Assembly: GCF_040049295.1 (NCBI RefSeq)
Contig: NZ_JBDZDQ010000001.1
Coordinates: forward strand, 2,294,001-2,358,000
From: Sphingomonas sp. KR3-1
GTDB lineage: Bacteria > Pseudomonadota > Alphaproteobacteria > Sphingomonadales > Sphingomonadaceae
DNA: 64,000 nt
Reading direction: 5' to 3'
This document shows positions 43,823-51,333 of the stretch, one piece after another (within the stretch, counting starts at the first letter, position 1; the number at the start of each line of letters is the position of its first letter). The position numbers and the translations under genes were made by a program. The notes beneath the pieces are model-generated. The model saw only the letters and a list, made by a program, of their open reading frames with translations, did not search any database and was not told the origin of the DNA.

Positions 43823-45169
43823 ATGCTGACCATTTCCGAAGCCTGTGACCGCGCCGCCGATATCGTCTCGCGCGCCCGCGCCGCCGGCGCCGACGCCGCC
43901 GATGCCGTGTTCGCCGCCGACAGCTCGCAATCGGTCTCGGTCCGCATGGGCGCGCTCGAGGATGTCGAGCGTTCGGAGAGCGAGGAGCTCGGCCTGCGCG
44001 TGTTCGTCGGCAGCCGCTCGGCCAGCGTCTCCACCTCGGACCTGAGCAGCGCCGCGCTCGACATGCTCGTCGAGCGTGCCGTCGCGATGGCGCGCGAGGC
44101 GCCCGAGGACAAATGGGCCGGCCTCGCGCCGCAGGAGCGCCTGCTCCACGGCCAGCCGCCGATGCTCGACCTCGACGACGGCGCCCATGTCGATCCCGCC
44201 AGCCTCAAGGCGCTGGCGCTGGTCGCCGAGGAAGCGGCGCGCGGCGTCGCCGGCGTCACCAACAGCGAGGGCGCCAGCGCCGGCGCCTCGCGCTCGGTGA
44301 TGACGCTCGCCACCTCGCACGGCTTCACCGGCGGCTATGCGCAGACCAGCCACGGCATCTCGGCCAGCGTCCTCGCCGGCAGCGGCGGCGGCATGGAGCG
44401 CGACTACGCGCACCACTCCGCTCGCCACGCCTCCGCGCTCGAAGCGCCGGACGCGATCGGCCGCCTCGCCGGCGAGCGTGCGGTGGCGCGGCTCGATCCG
44501 GCGAAGATCCCCAGCGGCGCGATGCCGGTGGTGTTCGATCGCCGCGTCTCGGCCGGGCTGATCGGCCATTTCCTCGGCGCGATCGGCGGCGCCGCGATCA
44601 CCCGCAAGACCAGCTTCCTGCTCGATTCGCTCGGCAAGCAGGTGTTCGCCCGGGGCGTGAGCATCTGCGACGATCCGCACCGCCCGCGCGGCCTGCGCTC
44701 GCGTCCGTTCGATGGCGAGGGGCTGCCGGTCCAGCCGGTCACCCTGGTCGATGCCGGCATGCTCGAGACCTGGCTGCTCGACAGTGCCTCGGCCCGCCAA
44801 TTGGGGCTCGAGCCGACCGGCCATGCCGCGCGCGGCATCGGCGGCGCGCCCGGCGTCGCGCCGTCCAACCTGTTCATGGAAGCGGGGCACATCCCTGCCG
44901 AGACGCTGGTCGGCGAGATCGAATACGGCATCCTCGTCACCGAGCTGATCGGCCAGGGCGTCAACGGCGTGACCGGCGATTACAGCCGCGGCGCCGCCGG
45001 CTTCCTGATCGAGAAGGGCGAGATCACCCGCCCGGTCTCGGAGATCACCATCGCCTCGAACCTCAAGGACATGTTCCTCAACCTGACCCCGGCGAGCGAC
45101 CTCGAGTTCCGCTACGGGATCAACGCGCCGACGATCCGTATCGACGGGATGACGATCGCCGGTGCCTGA
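43823..45169 (+). CDS. pmbA: TldD/PmbA family protein PmbA (TldE)
   Basis: A 448-residue protein of the TldD/PmbA family. It lacks the HExxxH zinc motif of TldD, so it is the PmbA/TldE partner; with TldD it makes a protease needed for maturing modified peptides and clearing some antitoxins. Family segments include SQSVSVRMGALEDVERSESEELGLRVFVG, the GFTGGYAQTSHG region and GAPGVAPSNLFMEAG. A tldD gene is not seen in this window. Its last eight bases overlap the next gene. Confidence 0.92.
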   Translation: MLTISEACDRAADIVSRARAAGADAADAVFAADSSQSVSVRMGALEDVERSESEELGLRVFVGSRSASVSTSDLSSAALDMLVERAVAMAREAPEDKWAGLAPQERLLHGQPPMLDLDDGAHVDPASLKALALVAEEAARGVAGVTNSEGASAGASRSVMTLATSHGFTGGYAQTSHGISASVLAGSGGGMERDYAHHSARHASALEAPDAIGRLAGERAVARLDPAKIPSGAMPVVFDRRVSAGLIGHFLGAIGGAAITRKTSFLLDSLGKQVFARGVSICDDPHRPRGLRSRPFDGEGLPVQPVTLVDAGMLETWLLDSASARQLGLEPTGHAARGIGGAPGVAPSNLFMEAGHIPAETLVGEIEYGILVTELIGQGVNGVTGDYSRGAAGFLIEKGEITRPVSEITIASNLKDMFLNLTPASDLEFRYGINAPTIRIDGMTIAGA

Positions 45170-45944
45170 AGCGGGCCTCGCCTCCCGGGTCGCGGCGATC
45201 GCCGCCGAGGCGGGCCGCCTCGCCATGGCGCGGTGGGAAACCGAGTTCAGGCGCTGGGAGAAGGTCCCGGGCAGCCCGGTCTGCGATGTCGATCTCGAGC
45301 TCGACGCGCTGCTCCGCCAGCGGCTCGAGGCGCTGCTCCCCGATGCCGGCTGGCTGTCCGAGGAGACCGCCGACAATCGCGATCGCCTGTCCGCGCGGCG
45401 GATCTGGGTGGTCGATCCGATCGACGGCACCCGCGACTATCTCCGCCACCGTCCCGGCTGGGCAGTCTCGGTCGCGCTGGTCGAGGATGGCCGGCCGGTG
45501 ATCGGCGTGCTCGATTCGCCGGCCCGCGGCGAGGCCTGGATCGCCGAGGCGGGCAAGGGCGCCTATCGCAACGGCGTGCGGCTCGCGGTCACGCCGCGCG
45601 ACCGGCTCGCCGGCGCGCGCGTGCCCGCCGACCAGCTGCCCAAGGTCGATCAGGACCTGACCATGGTCGACAGGCCCAATTCGATCGCGTTGCGCATCGC
45701 GATGGTCGCGGCGGGCGAGGCCGATCTGGTCGCCACGATCCGCTGGGGCAATGAATGGGATGTCGCCGCCGCGGTGCTGCTCGGGCGCGAGGCCGGGGCG
45801 GCGATCACCGACGCGCTCGGCCATCCGCTCGCCTTCAACACGCCGAGCGGCCAGGCCTTCGGCGTCCTCGCCAGCGCACCGGGCATCCACGCCGCCGCCG
45901 TCGAGCGGCTCCGCGACCGTGCCGAAACGGGCGTCAAAACCTAA
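45162..45944 (+). CDS. Inositol monophosphatase/CysQ family phosphatase
   Basis: A 260-residue enzyme of the lithium-sensitive phosphatase family: WLSEETADN (metal-binding Glu67/Glu68), VVDPIDGTRDYLR (Asp85, Asp88), and GNEWDVAAAVLLGREAGA with the late metal-binding Asp. It could act on inositol phosphates or on 3'-phosphoadenosine 5'-phosphate; the CysQ-like W-D-V-A-A segment fits either. It starts at a GTG overlapping the 3' end of pmbA by eight bases. No sulfur-assimilation genes are near. Confidence 0.88.
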   Translation: MPEAGLASRVAAIAAEAGRLAMARWETEFRRWEKVPGSPVCDVDLELDALLRQRLEALLPDAGWLSEETADNRDRLSARRIWVVDPIDGTRDYLRHRPGWAVSVALVEDGRPVIGVLDSPARGEAWIAEAGKGAYRNGVRLAVTPRDRLAGARVPADQLPKVDQDLTMVDRPNSIALRIAMVAAGEADLVATIRWGNEWDVAAAVLLGREAGAAITDALGHPLAFNTPSGQAFGVLASAPGIHAAAVERLRDRAETGVKT

Positions 45945-45961
45945 CATACATCAGTTGCAAT

Positions 45962-46019
45962 CTGCGCCAAACGGCGCATCCTGACTATTGGATCAAGATC
46001 CTCAAGAAGATCGATCCAA
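45962..46019 (+). promoter_or_regulatory. Two hairpins before the PAS-winged-helix gene
   Basis: TGCGCC-AAAC-GGCGCA (from 45963) and a longer stem with TTGGATC (45988-45994) and GATCCAA (46013-46019) plus inner GATC matches lie in the 99-base gap after the phosphatase gene. There is no U-tract, so they may be leader structures or a DNA operator; the sequence does not decide. Confidence 0.4.
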
Positions 46020-46043
46020 CCCGCTAAAGGCGGCAAGGGGGGT

Positions 46044-46736
46044 GTGGAGTTGGCGAGCGTGACGGGCGCGTTCATCGCGCAGTGCATTACCAATCTCGAG
46101 CTTCAGATATTGGAAGCCGATGCGCGCTTCACTGACGCTGTTCAGCGCGACGAGGAAGAACTTCGCGCCTTCAACATTCTGCAGTTAACCCACGAAGAAG
46201 ATCGCGTCACGAACGCGCGCCACATCGAGAATCTGCAGCTATATCGCGAGCCTTTCGTCATCGTGAAGCGCTATGTCCGCGCCGATGGCTCGGTCTGCTG
46301 GGTGCGCAACCATGTCTCGTGCACCAGCAACGGGGCCGGCGGCACCGTGTATCTGGCGACGGTCGAGCTGATCGAGCCGCCGGAGGAGGGCGAGCGCGCG
46401 CTGGTCGGCGTCGCCAAACGGATGCTCAAGCGCCGCGAGCTGCGCTGCATCCGCTTCGGAGAGGACATCTTCAGTGAAGTCGCCGCCGATATCCTGATCG
46501 ACCTGTTCGTCAGCGAGCATATGAGCCGCGACGTCTATGTGTCGAGCGCTTGCCTGGCGAGCCATGTGCCGCCGTCCACCGCGCTTCGCCACCTCGCGCT
46601 GCTCGAGGAGCGGGGCCTGGTCGCGCGGGTCGCCGATCCGTTCGACAAGCGGCGCTTCATGCTCGGGCTCACCCCGTGCGGCCGCGACAAGGTGATTGCG
46701 CTGCTCGAGGCCGTAAAGCGCACCGAAGCCATCTGA
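46044..46736 (+). CDS. PAS domain-winged helix transcriptional regulator
   Basis: A 230-residue protein with a PAS-like N-terminal half (residues ~15-105: LQILEADARFTDAVQRDEEEL, THEEDRVTNARHIENL, KRYVRADGSVCWVRNHVSCT, the PAS/PAC pattern) and a MarR-like winged helix at the end (SSACLASHVPPSTALRHLALLEERGLVARVADPFDKRRFML). It looks like a one-component sensor-regulator. The sensed signal and targets are unknown. Start is GTG behind an AAGGGGGG sequence. Composition of the first half is a little lower in GC. Confidence 0.8.
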   Translation: MELASVTGAFIAQCITNLELQILEADARFTDAVQRDEEELRAFNILQLTHEEDRVTNARHIENLQLYREPFVIVKRYVRADGSVCWVRNHVSCTSNGAGGTVYLATVELIEPPEEGERALVGVAKRMLKRRELRCIRFGEDIFSEVAADILIDLFVSEHMSRDVYVSSACLASHVPPSTALRHLALLEERGLVARVADPFDKRRFMLGLTPCGRDKVIALLEAVKRTEAI

Positions 46737-46739
46737 GCG

Positions 46740-47543
46740 CTACCGCGCCTGGCGCTCGGCCACCGCTATCAGTGCAGTCGACGGGATCGGCAGGATTGCC
46801 CGATCCCCGGCCATCCGCCGCACCTCTTCCACCACCGCCGCCTGCTGCGCCGCGGAAAGCGCCACCCAGTCCTGGCTCATCCCGAACAGGGTCTCGGGTC
46901 GGTCGAGCGCCTCGACCCGCAGCTCGAAGTCATGCGTCACCGCGTCGATGGCCGGATCGCGAAAGCCCGCATCGACCAGCGCCGCCGCCAGCCATTCGGG
47001 ATCGCCCAGCGCCACCGCGCCTTCGGGCAGCTTGTTCTTGCCGTCGAGCTTGGGAAACAGCCGCCGCCGGATCTGCGAGAGCAGCAGGAAGGTCGCCGCG
47101 CCTTCGCTCTGCCAGGTGGCGAGCACGCCCAGCCCGCCGGGCCGGGTCACCCGCGCCATCTCCACCAGGCCCTTGCGCCAGTCGGGGAACAGGATGACGC
47201 CGAACACCGAGAAGACGGCATCGAAGGAGGCATCGGGCAGGTCGAGCGCCTGCCCGTCCATCACCCTGGCCTCGACATTCGCCAGCCCCGCCGCCGCGAT
47301 CCTCGCGACCATGCCGGCCGAGAAGTCGGTCGCCAGCACCTGCGCGCCGCTGCGGGCCGCGGCCAGCGCCAGCGCACCGGTCCCGGCGGCGACGTCGAGC
47401 ACGCGCATTGCCGGGGTCAGCGTCACGCGGGCCAGCGCATCCTCGGCGAAGCGCGACGTGAAGGGATGGGCGGTCGCCTCGTAGGTGGCGGCGGCGTCAT
47501 CCCAATGGCCGGGGATCTCGTGCTTGTTCTCGGTCACTGGCAT
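46740..47543 (-). CDS. Class I SAM-dependent methyltransferase
   Basis: A 267-residue methyltransferase of the UbiE/Methyltransf_11 type. Motif I is VLDVAAGTGALALAAA near residue 50, motif II VLATDFSAGMVARI, then MDGQALDLPDASFDAVFSVFGVILFP and VTRPGGLGVLATW. The ATG at 47543 is preferred; a GTG three codons earlier is an alternative. It is divergent from an Rrf2 regulator gene and likely its target. The substrate is unknown. The PAS-winged-helix gene converges on its end with three bases between. Confidence 0.9.
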   Translation of the reverse strand: MPVTENKHEIPGHWDDAAATYEATAHPFTSRFAEDALARVTLTPAMRVLDVAAGTGALALAAARSGAQVLATDFSAGMVARIAAAGLANVEARVMDGQALDLPDASFDAVFSVFGVILFPDWRKGLVEMARVTRPGGLGVLATWQSEGAATFLLLSQIRRRLFPKLDGKNKLPEGAVALGDPEWLAAALVDAGFRDPAIDAVTHDFELRVEALDRPETLFGMSQDWVALSAAQQAAVVEEVRRMAGDRAILPIPSTALIAVAERQAR

Positions 47544-47546
47544 GCC

Positions 47547-47582
47547 TTTCACGAATCATGTAACATCATAAGTATCGTGAAA
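47547..47582. promoter_or_regulatory. 8-bp inverted repeat between methyltransferase and Rrf2 genes
   Basis: TTTCACGA (47547-47554) and TCGTGAAA (47575-47582) form a perfect inverted repeat with a 20-base AT-rich centre, in the 83-base gap between divergent genes. Its position suits a regulator binding site, probably for the Rrf2 protein, close to the methyltransferase start. Confidence 0.5.
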
Positions 47583-47626
47583 TGCGCCGCTTGCCAATCG
47601 CGCTTGTCTGCCCGAGGAGTTCCAGC

Positions 47627-48049
47627 ATGCGCAAGGACAGCCGCCTCTCCCGCATGCTCCACGTGCTGCTCCACATGGCACGGCACGACGGGCCGATGAC
47701 CTCCGAGCATATCGGGGCGATGCTCCAGACCAACCCGGTCGTCGTCCGCCGGACGATGGCCGGGCTGCGCGACGCCGGCTATGTCCGCTCGGAAAAGGGC
47801 CATGGCGGGGGCTGGGCGATCGCCGCCGATCTGGAGCAGGTGTCGCTGCTGGATATCCACCGCGCGGTGGGCGGCCCGAGCCTGTTCGCGATCGGCAATG
47901 AGCACGCCAGCCCGGCCTGCGCGGTCGAGGCGGCGGTCAATGAAGCGCTGGAGGATGCCCTGCGCGAAGCGGAGGCGCTATTGCTCGCCCGGCTCGGCAC
48001 GGTCAGCCTGGCCGAGCTCGCCCGCCGCTTCGACGCGCGCTGCGCCTAG
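47627..48049 (+). CDS. Rrf2 family transcriptional regulator
   Basis: A 140-residue winged-helix protein: RLSRMLHVLLHMARHDGPMTSEHIGAMLQTNPVVVRRTMAGLRDAGYVRSEKGHGGGWAIA, the Rrf2 DNA-binding domain with the GHGGGW wing, then VSLLDIHRAVGG. The cysteine cluster of IscR/NsrR is absent (only HASPACAV and the C-terminal DARCA), so it belongs to the cluster-free YwnA/YwgB-like type. It is divergent from a methyltransferase gene. A GAGGAG site precedes the ATG at 47627. Confidence 0.9.
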   Translation: MRKDSRLSRMLHVLLHMARHDGPMTSEHIGAMLQTNPVVVRRTMAGLRDAGYVRSEKGHGGGWAIAADLEQVSLLDIHRAVGGPSLFAIGNEHASPACAVEAAVNEALEDALREAEALLLARLGTVSLAELARRFDARCA

Positions 48050-48756
48050 CCCTCGTCGCCCTGGTAGCGGATCTGCAGATAGCGCCCGCGCGTCGCCAGC
48101 GCGTCGAGGTCGCCCTGCGCCAGCTGCGCGGTCATCTCGGCGATCTCGTCGTCGATCAGCTGCAGCCCCTGCGCCAGCTGCTGGTCCGGGGTCAGCCCGT
48201 TGCGCTCCACCCGCCGCAGCGGCTCGGGGACGCGGGCATAGCCCTTGACCAGCTCGGGCAGCTGCTCGCCGACCAGCTTGCGCACTTCCACCGCCGCCGG
48301 GCTGTTCTCGTCGAGCGCCGCCAGCTGCGGGCTCAGCGTCTCGAGCTTCACTCCGATCGAATCGACCAGCCCGCGCACCGGCGCGGGCAGGGCGGGGCGC
48401 TGCGTCTCGAGCCAGCGCTCGGTGCTGCGCGGCAGTGCCTTGAGCGGGATCTCGGCGAGCTTCTCGACATTCACCGGCGCGCTCGCCGGCATCACCGCGA
48501 ACACCAGGGTCGCGGCGACCAGCAGCAGCGCGACCAGCATCGCGCCCATCATCCCGAGCGGCGCCACCGCCAGCGCGAAGACGATCGCGCCGATGAGGAT
48601 CACCCCGTCCGCCGCGGCGATCCGCCCGATCCGGCGGACCACTTCGGCTTCCTTGTGCTGGCGGCTGCGGCCCGACACGGCGAGGTCGGTGCGCGCGCGC
48701 GACCGCTCGAGCACGTCGGCCGCGCGCTGGCTTACCCGATCGACATCGGTGGGCAT
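48046..48756 (-). CDS. XpaC-like membrane protein encoded with TelA
   Basis: A 236-residue protein with a charged N-terminus, two adjacent hydrophobic helices (residues ~49-68 and 70-90) and a helical C-terminal domain (LVGEQLPELVKGYARVPEPLRR, QLIDDEIAEMTAQLAQGDLDALATRGRYLQIRY). The layout and the neighbouring telA fit the XpaC (5-bromo-4-chloroindolyl phosphate hydrolysis) family. The end LATRGRYLQIRYQ is often seen in TelA-linked proteins. It overlaps the convergent Rrf2 gene by four bases and follows telA by four bases. Confidence 0.7.
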   Translation of the reverse strand: MPTDVDRVSQRAADVLERSRARTDLAVSGRSRQHKEAEVVRRIGRIAAADGVILIGAIVFALAVAPLGMMGAMLVALLLVAATLVFAVMPASAPVNVEKLAEIPLKALPRSTERWLETQRPALPAPVRGLVDSIGVKLETLSPQLAALDENSPAAVEVRKLVGEQLPELVKGYARVPEPLRRVERNGLTPDQQLAQGLQLIDDEIAEMTAQLAQGDLDALATRGRYLQIRYQGDEG

Positions 48757-48760
48757 CGGC

Positions 48761-49960
48761 CTACATCGCCTCCAGCTTGAACGTCTCCGCCCCGCCCGAG
48801 ACCTGGTTCTGCGCCGCGCCCTCGGCCCGCGCGATATAGCCCTTCGACTTCTCGACTTCGTTCGACAGCGTGTTGACCGTGGTCTTCATGCTGTCGAGCG
48901 CCTTCATCTTGAACGTGTCGATCGCATCCATCGTGTCATAGATGTTCTGGAATGCGCGCTGCAGCGTCTCCACCGGGATCGTCGAGTTCGCCGCCTGCTC
49001 GTGGATCGCCGCCGACTGGCTCTTGAGCAGCGCGCCGGTCGAATCGATCAGCCCGGCGGTGGTCGAGTTGAGCGCGGTGATCTGGTCGAGCACCAGCTTC
49101 TGGTTGGTCAGCGCCTGCGCCACGGTCACCGCGGTGCGCAGCGCCGAAACGGTCGTCGTGGACGCGCGGTCGACGCCCTTCACCAGCTCGACATTGTTCT
49201 TCTTGACCAGGTCGAGCGCCAGATAGCCCTGCACCGTCACCGCCATCTGGGTGAGCAAATCCTGGGTGCGCTGGCGGACATAGAAGAGCGCGGTCTCGCG
49301 CAGCGCCTTGGCCTTGGCCGGGTCGCTATGGTCGAGCTCGTTGGCCTTGTCCTCGATCTTCGCGTCCATCGCCTTGGACAGATAGATCATCTGCTCGAGC
49401 CGCCCCATCGCGGCCCACAAATTGGTCCGCTCGGTATCGATCGCGGCATTGTCCATCAGCAGCTCGTCCTTGCCGTTGCTCAAGGATTTGAGGATGCCGT
49501 TGATGTGCGTCTGCGATGATTGGTACTTGCGGAAATACTGCGTCATCCCGCCGCCGAACAGCTTCGAGAGGAAGCCCTGGTTCCCGCCGATCAGCTTGCC
49601 GTTCTGGCTGGGATCGAGCTCCTCCACCTTCTTGCGCAGCGCGAGCAGGTCGGCGCCGACGCCGTCATTGCCCATCGCCTTGACCGGCCGGTCGAGGAAG
49701 CGGTTGGACTGGCCCGCGGCGTCGCGGATCTCCTTCTGCCCCATCGCCGCGATCGCATCGACGCGCTTGCCGAACTCAGGGCTGTTGACGTCCTGCGCGA
49801 CGAGGTCGTCGATGAAGCTGTCGACCCGCGCTTCCAGCTCGGTCTTCTTCGTGTCGTCCACCGGCACCAGCCCGGCCGCCTTTTCGGGCGCCACGACCTT
49901 CACCGGTTCGGGCGGGGTCAGCACCAGATCCTGTTCGGCAACCACGGGTTCGCTCGCCAT
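48761..49960 (-). CDS. Toxic anion resistance protein TelA
   Basis: A 399-residue, mostly helical cytosolic protein. The TelA family core is clear: RKKVEELDPSQNG, FGGGMTQYFRKYQSSQTHINGILKSL, LLMDNAAIDTERTNLW, ALFYVRQRTQDLLTQMAVTVQGYLALDLVKKNNVELVKGVDRASTTTVSALRTAVTVAQAL. Members are linked to tellurite and other toxic agents, and to cell-envelope stress. Start ATG at 49960 opens a typical N-terminus. It forms a two-gene unit with the XpaC-like gene. Confidence 0.93.
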   Translation of the reverse strand: MASEPVVAEQDLVLTPPEPVKVVAPEKAAGLVPVDDTKKTELEARVDSFIDDLVAQDVNSPEFGKRVDAIAAMGQKEIRDAAGQSNRFLDRPVKAMGNDGVGADLLALRKKVEELDPSQNGKLIGGNQGFLSKLFGGGMTQYFRKYQSSQTHINGILKSLSNGKDELLMDNAAIDTERTNLWAAMGRLEQMIYLSKAMDAKIEDKANELDHSDPAKAKALRETALFYVRQRTQDLLTQMAVTVQGYLALDLVKKNNVELVKGVDRASTTTVSALRTAVTVAQALTNQKLVLDQITALNSTTAGLIDSTGALLKSQSAAIHEQAANSTIPVETLQRAFQNIYDTMDAIDTFKMKALDSMKTTVNTLSNEVEKSKGYIARAEGAAQNQVSGGAETFKLEAM

Positions 49961-50068
49961 TCTCACGTCTCCAAAGCCGTTCGCGCCCAGCATAGGGGCA
50001 TCGGGACGGCAAACCAACTGTGTCGTTTATGTAATACACCTACGCCGCCCCGCCAAGGGGGCGCCTGG

Positions 50069-50413
50069 TCAGCGGCTTTGGGTCTTCACTTCGCTCGCGC
50101 GGAAGATCTGCTCGCCCTGCTTCAGCGGATGGAGCTGGCAGCCGCTTTCCGGCGCGCTCGATCCCACGCAATATTGCGCGCCGTCCGCCGCGCCCGTCGC
50201 TTCGCCGGTACCGCCCTTGGGCGCCGAGATCCGCACCGGCTGGCCGCTGCCGGCGACCAGCACATGGCAGGTGCCGCTGCTCGAATCGCGGCAGGTGAGT
50301 ATCAGCTTGCCGCTGGCGAAATCGGCATCGAGCACCAGGCTCACCTGCTGCTTCTCGGTCTTGGCCGAGCAGCCGGCGAGCAGTACCAATGCCAGCACCC
50401 CAAACTTGTTCAT
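50069..50413 (-). CDS. Hypothetical lipoprotein
   Basis: A 114-residue protein beginning MNKFGVLALVLLAGCSAKTE with a clear lipobox (LAGC), so it is lipid-anchored. The mature part is beta-rich, with two cysteine pairs (LTCRDSSSGTC and QYCVGSSAPESGC) likely forming disulfides. AAGGAG precedes the ATG at 50413. I do not recognise the family. It lies downstream of the FMN reductase gene on the same strand with a 35-base gap. Confidence 0.7.
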   Translation of the reverse strand: MNKFGVLALVLLAGCSAKTEKQQVSLVLDADFASGKLILTCRDSSSGTCHVLVAGSGQPVRISAPKGGTGEATGAADGAQYCVGSSAPESGCQLHPLKQGEQIFRASEVKTQSR

Positions 50414-50448
50414 CTGCATCTCCTTTGCAGGCAGCATAGCGCGGCGGT

Positions 50449-51021
50449 TCAGCCCGCGTCGCGCGCGTTCTTCAGCGCGTTCCCCCACCAGGTCAGCTCG
50501 TCATAGAGATGCCCGATCCAGCGCGTGTCCTTGGCGTCGGGCTCGAAGCTGCCGCTCTTCGCCTTTTCCCACACCCCCATGATGTGCACCGAGGCCTCGA
50601 GCGGCGCCATCTGCAGCTCGCGCGCCACCATCGTCAGCTGTTCGATCGATCGTGCCCCGCCATTGCCGCCATAGCCGACAAAGGCCACCGGCTTGCGGTT
50701 CCATTCGGCATAGACGAAGTCGAGCGCGTTCTTGAGCACTGCCGGGATGCCGTGATTATATTCGGGGCAGATCAGGATGTAGCCGTCCGCGCTCTTCACC
50801 CTCTCGGCCCAGCGCAGCTGAAGCGGATCGGTATAGCCGCCCGCCGCCGGCGGCTTGGGAAAGGGGTAGAAGGGCAGGTCCCACTCCTTCAGGTCGACCA
50901 GCTCGCACGCGAGCCCGTCGCGCGCCGCTGCCCCCTCGATCACCCAATTGCCGACCGGCTCCGCCATCCGCCCCTCGCGCACGCTGCCCAGGATGACGAG
51001 GATCTTCAGCGGTTCGGCCAT
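50449..51021 (-). CDS. NADPH-dependent FMN reductase
   Basis: A 190-residue flavodoxin-like reductase: LKILVILGSVREGRMAEPVGNWV (phosphate-binding loop), KEWDLPFYPFPK, YILICPEYNHGIPAVLKNALDFVYAEWNRKPVAFVGYGGNGGARSIEQL. The PEYNHGIP and GYGGxGG motifs bind FMN. Such enzymes reduce FMN, quinones or azo dyes with NAD(P)H. Start ATG at 51021 gives the expected N-terminus. Confidence 0.92.
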   Translation of the reverse strand: MAEPLKILVILGSVREGRMAEPVGNWVIEGAAARDGLACELVDLKEWDLPFYPFPKPPAAGGYTDPLQLRWAERVKSADGYILICPEYNHGIPAVLKNALDFVYAEWNRKPVAFVGYGGNGGARSIEQLTMVARELQMAPLEASVHIMGVWEKAKSGSFEPDAKDTRWIGHLYDELTWWGNALKNARDAG

Positions 51022-51333
51022 GTTCTTCCCTTCATGTCGTTTGCGCTGTCCTACACGGCGCATTTGTGGTTCAGAATGGCCGATGCGCGAACTTGCTCCA
51101 ATCGCCCATTTGGCTGGTCTTGCCGGCGCCGCGCCGCATGCCCATCTTCCGGGGAACGGCCTCGCGCGTGAATGTCGCGGCTTTTGTGACTTTCCGGCTC
51201 CTGCGGGCGATGGAGAGTCAAGAGATTCAACATTTTCGCGGTGGGCCGCCTCGCGGCGCGCGGCGAATCACCGGGCTTCCCGCAACGCACAAATTGCTGT
51301 ACGGGCCCGCCAACTTACTTCCAGGATAGCATC
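51022..51333. other. 312-base gene-free stretch upstream of typA
   Basis: Between the divergent FMN reductase and typA genes. It holds a GTCCTACAC/GTGTAGGAC motif (51048-51056) close to the reductase start and, at 51215-51238 on the + strand, paired GANTC sites followed by AACATTTTCG. Several overlapping short frames cross it, none with a convincing start or composition. I see no terminator or RNA gene. Confidence 0.5.
51215..51238 (+). promoter_or_regulatory. Paired GANTC motif upstream of typA
   Basis: GAGTC (51215) and GATTC (51224), nine bases apart, followed by AACATTTTCG. 22 of 24 bases equal the motif before ruvA at 15147. The palindrome found there is missing here. It is 96 bases before the typA ATG. 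Confidence 0.5.

Noticed and set aside
51066..51329. Short + strand frames in the gap before typA
   Set aside because: Several frames overlap with no preferred start, and the composition is not coding-like; typA has a conserved start downstream.
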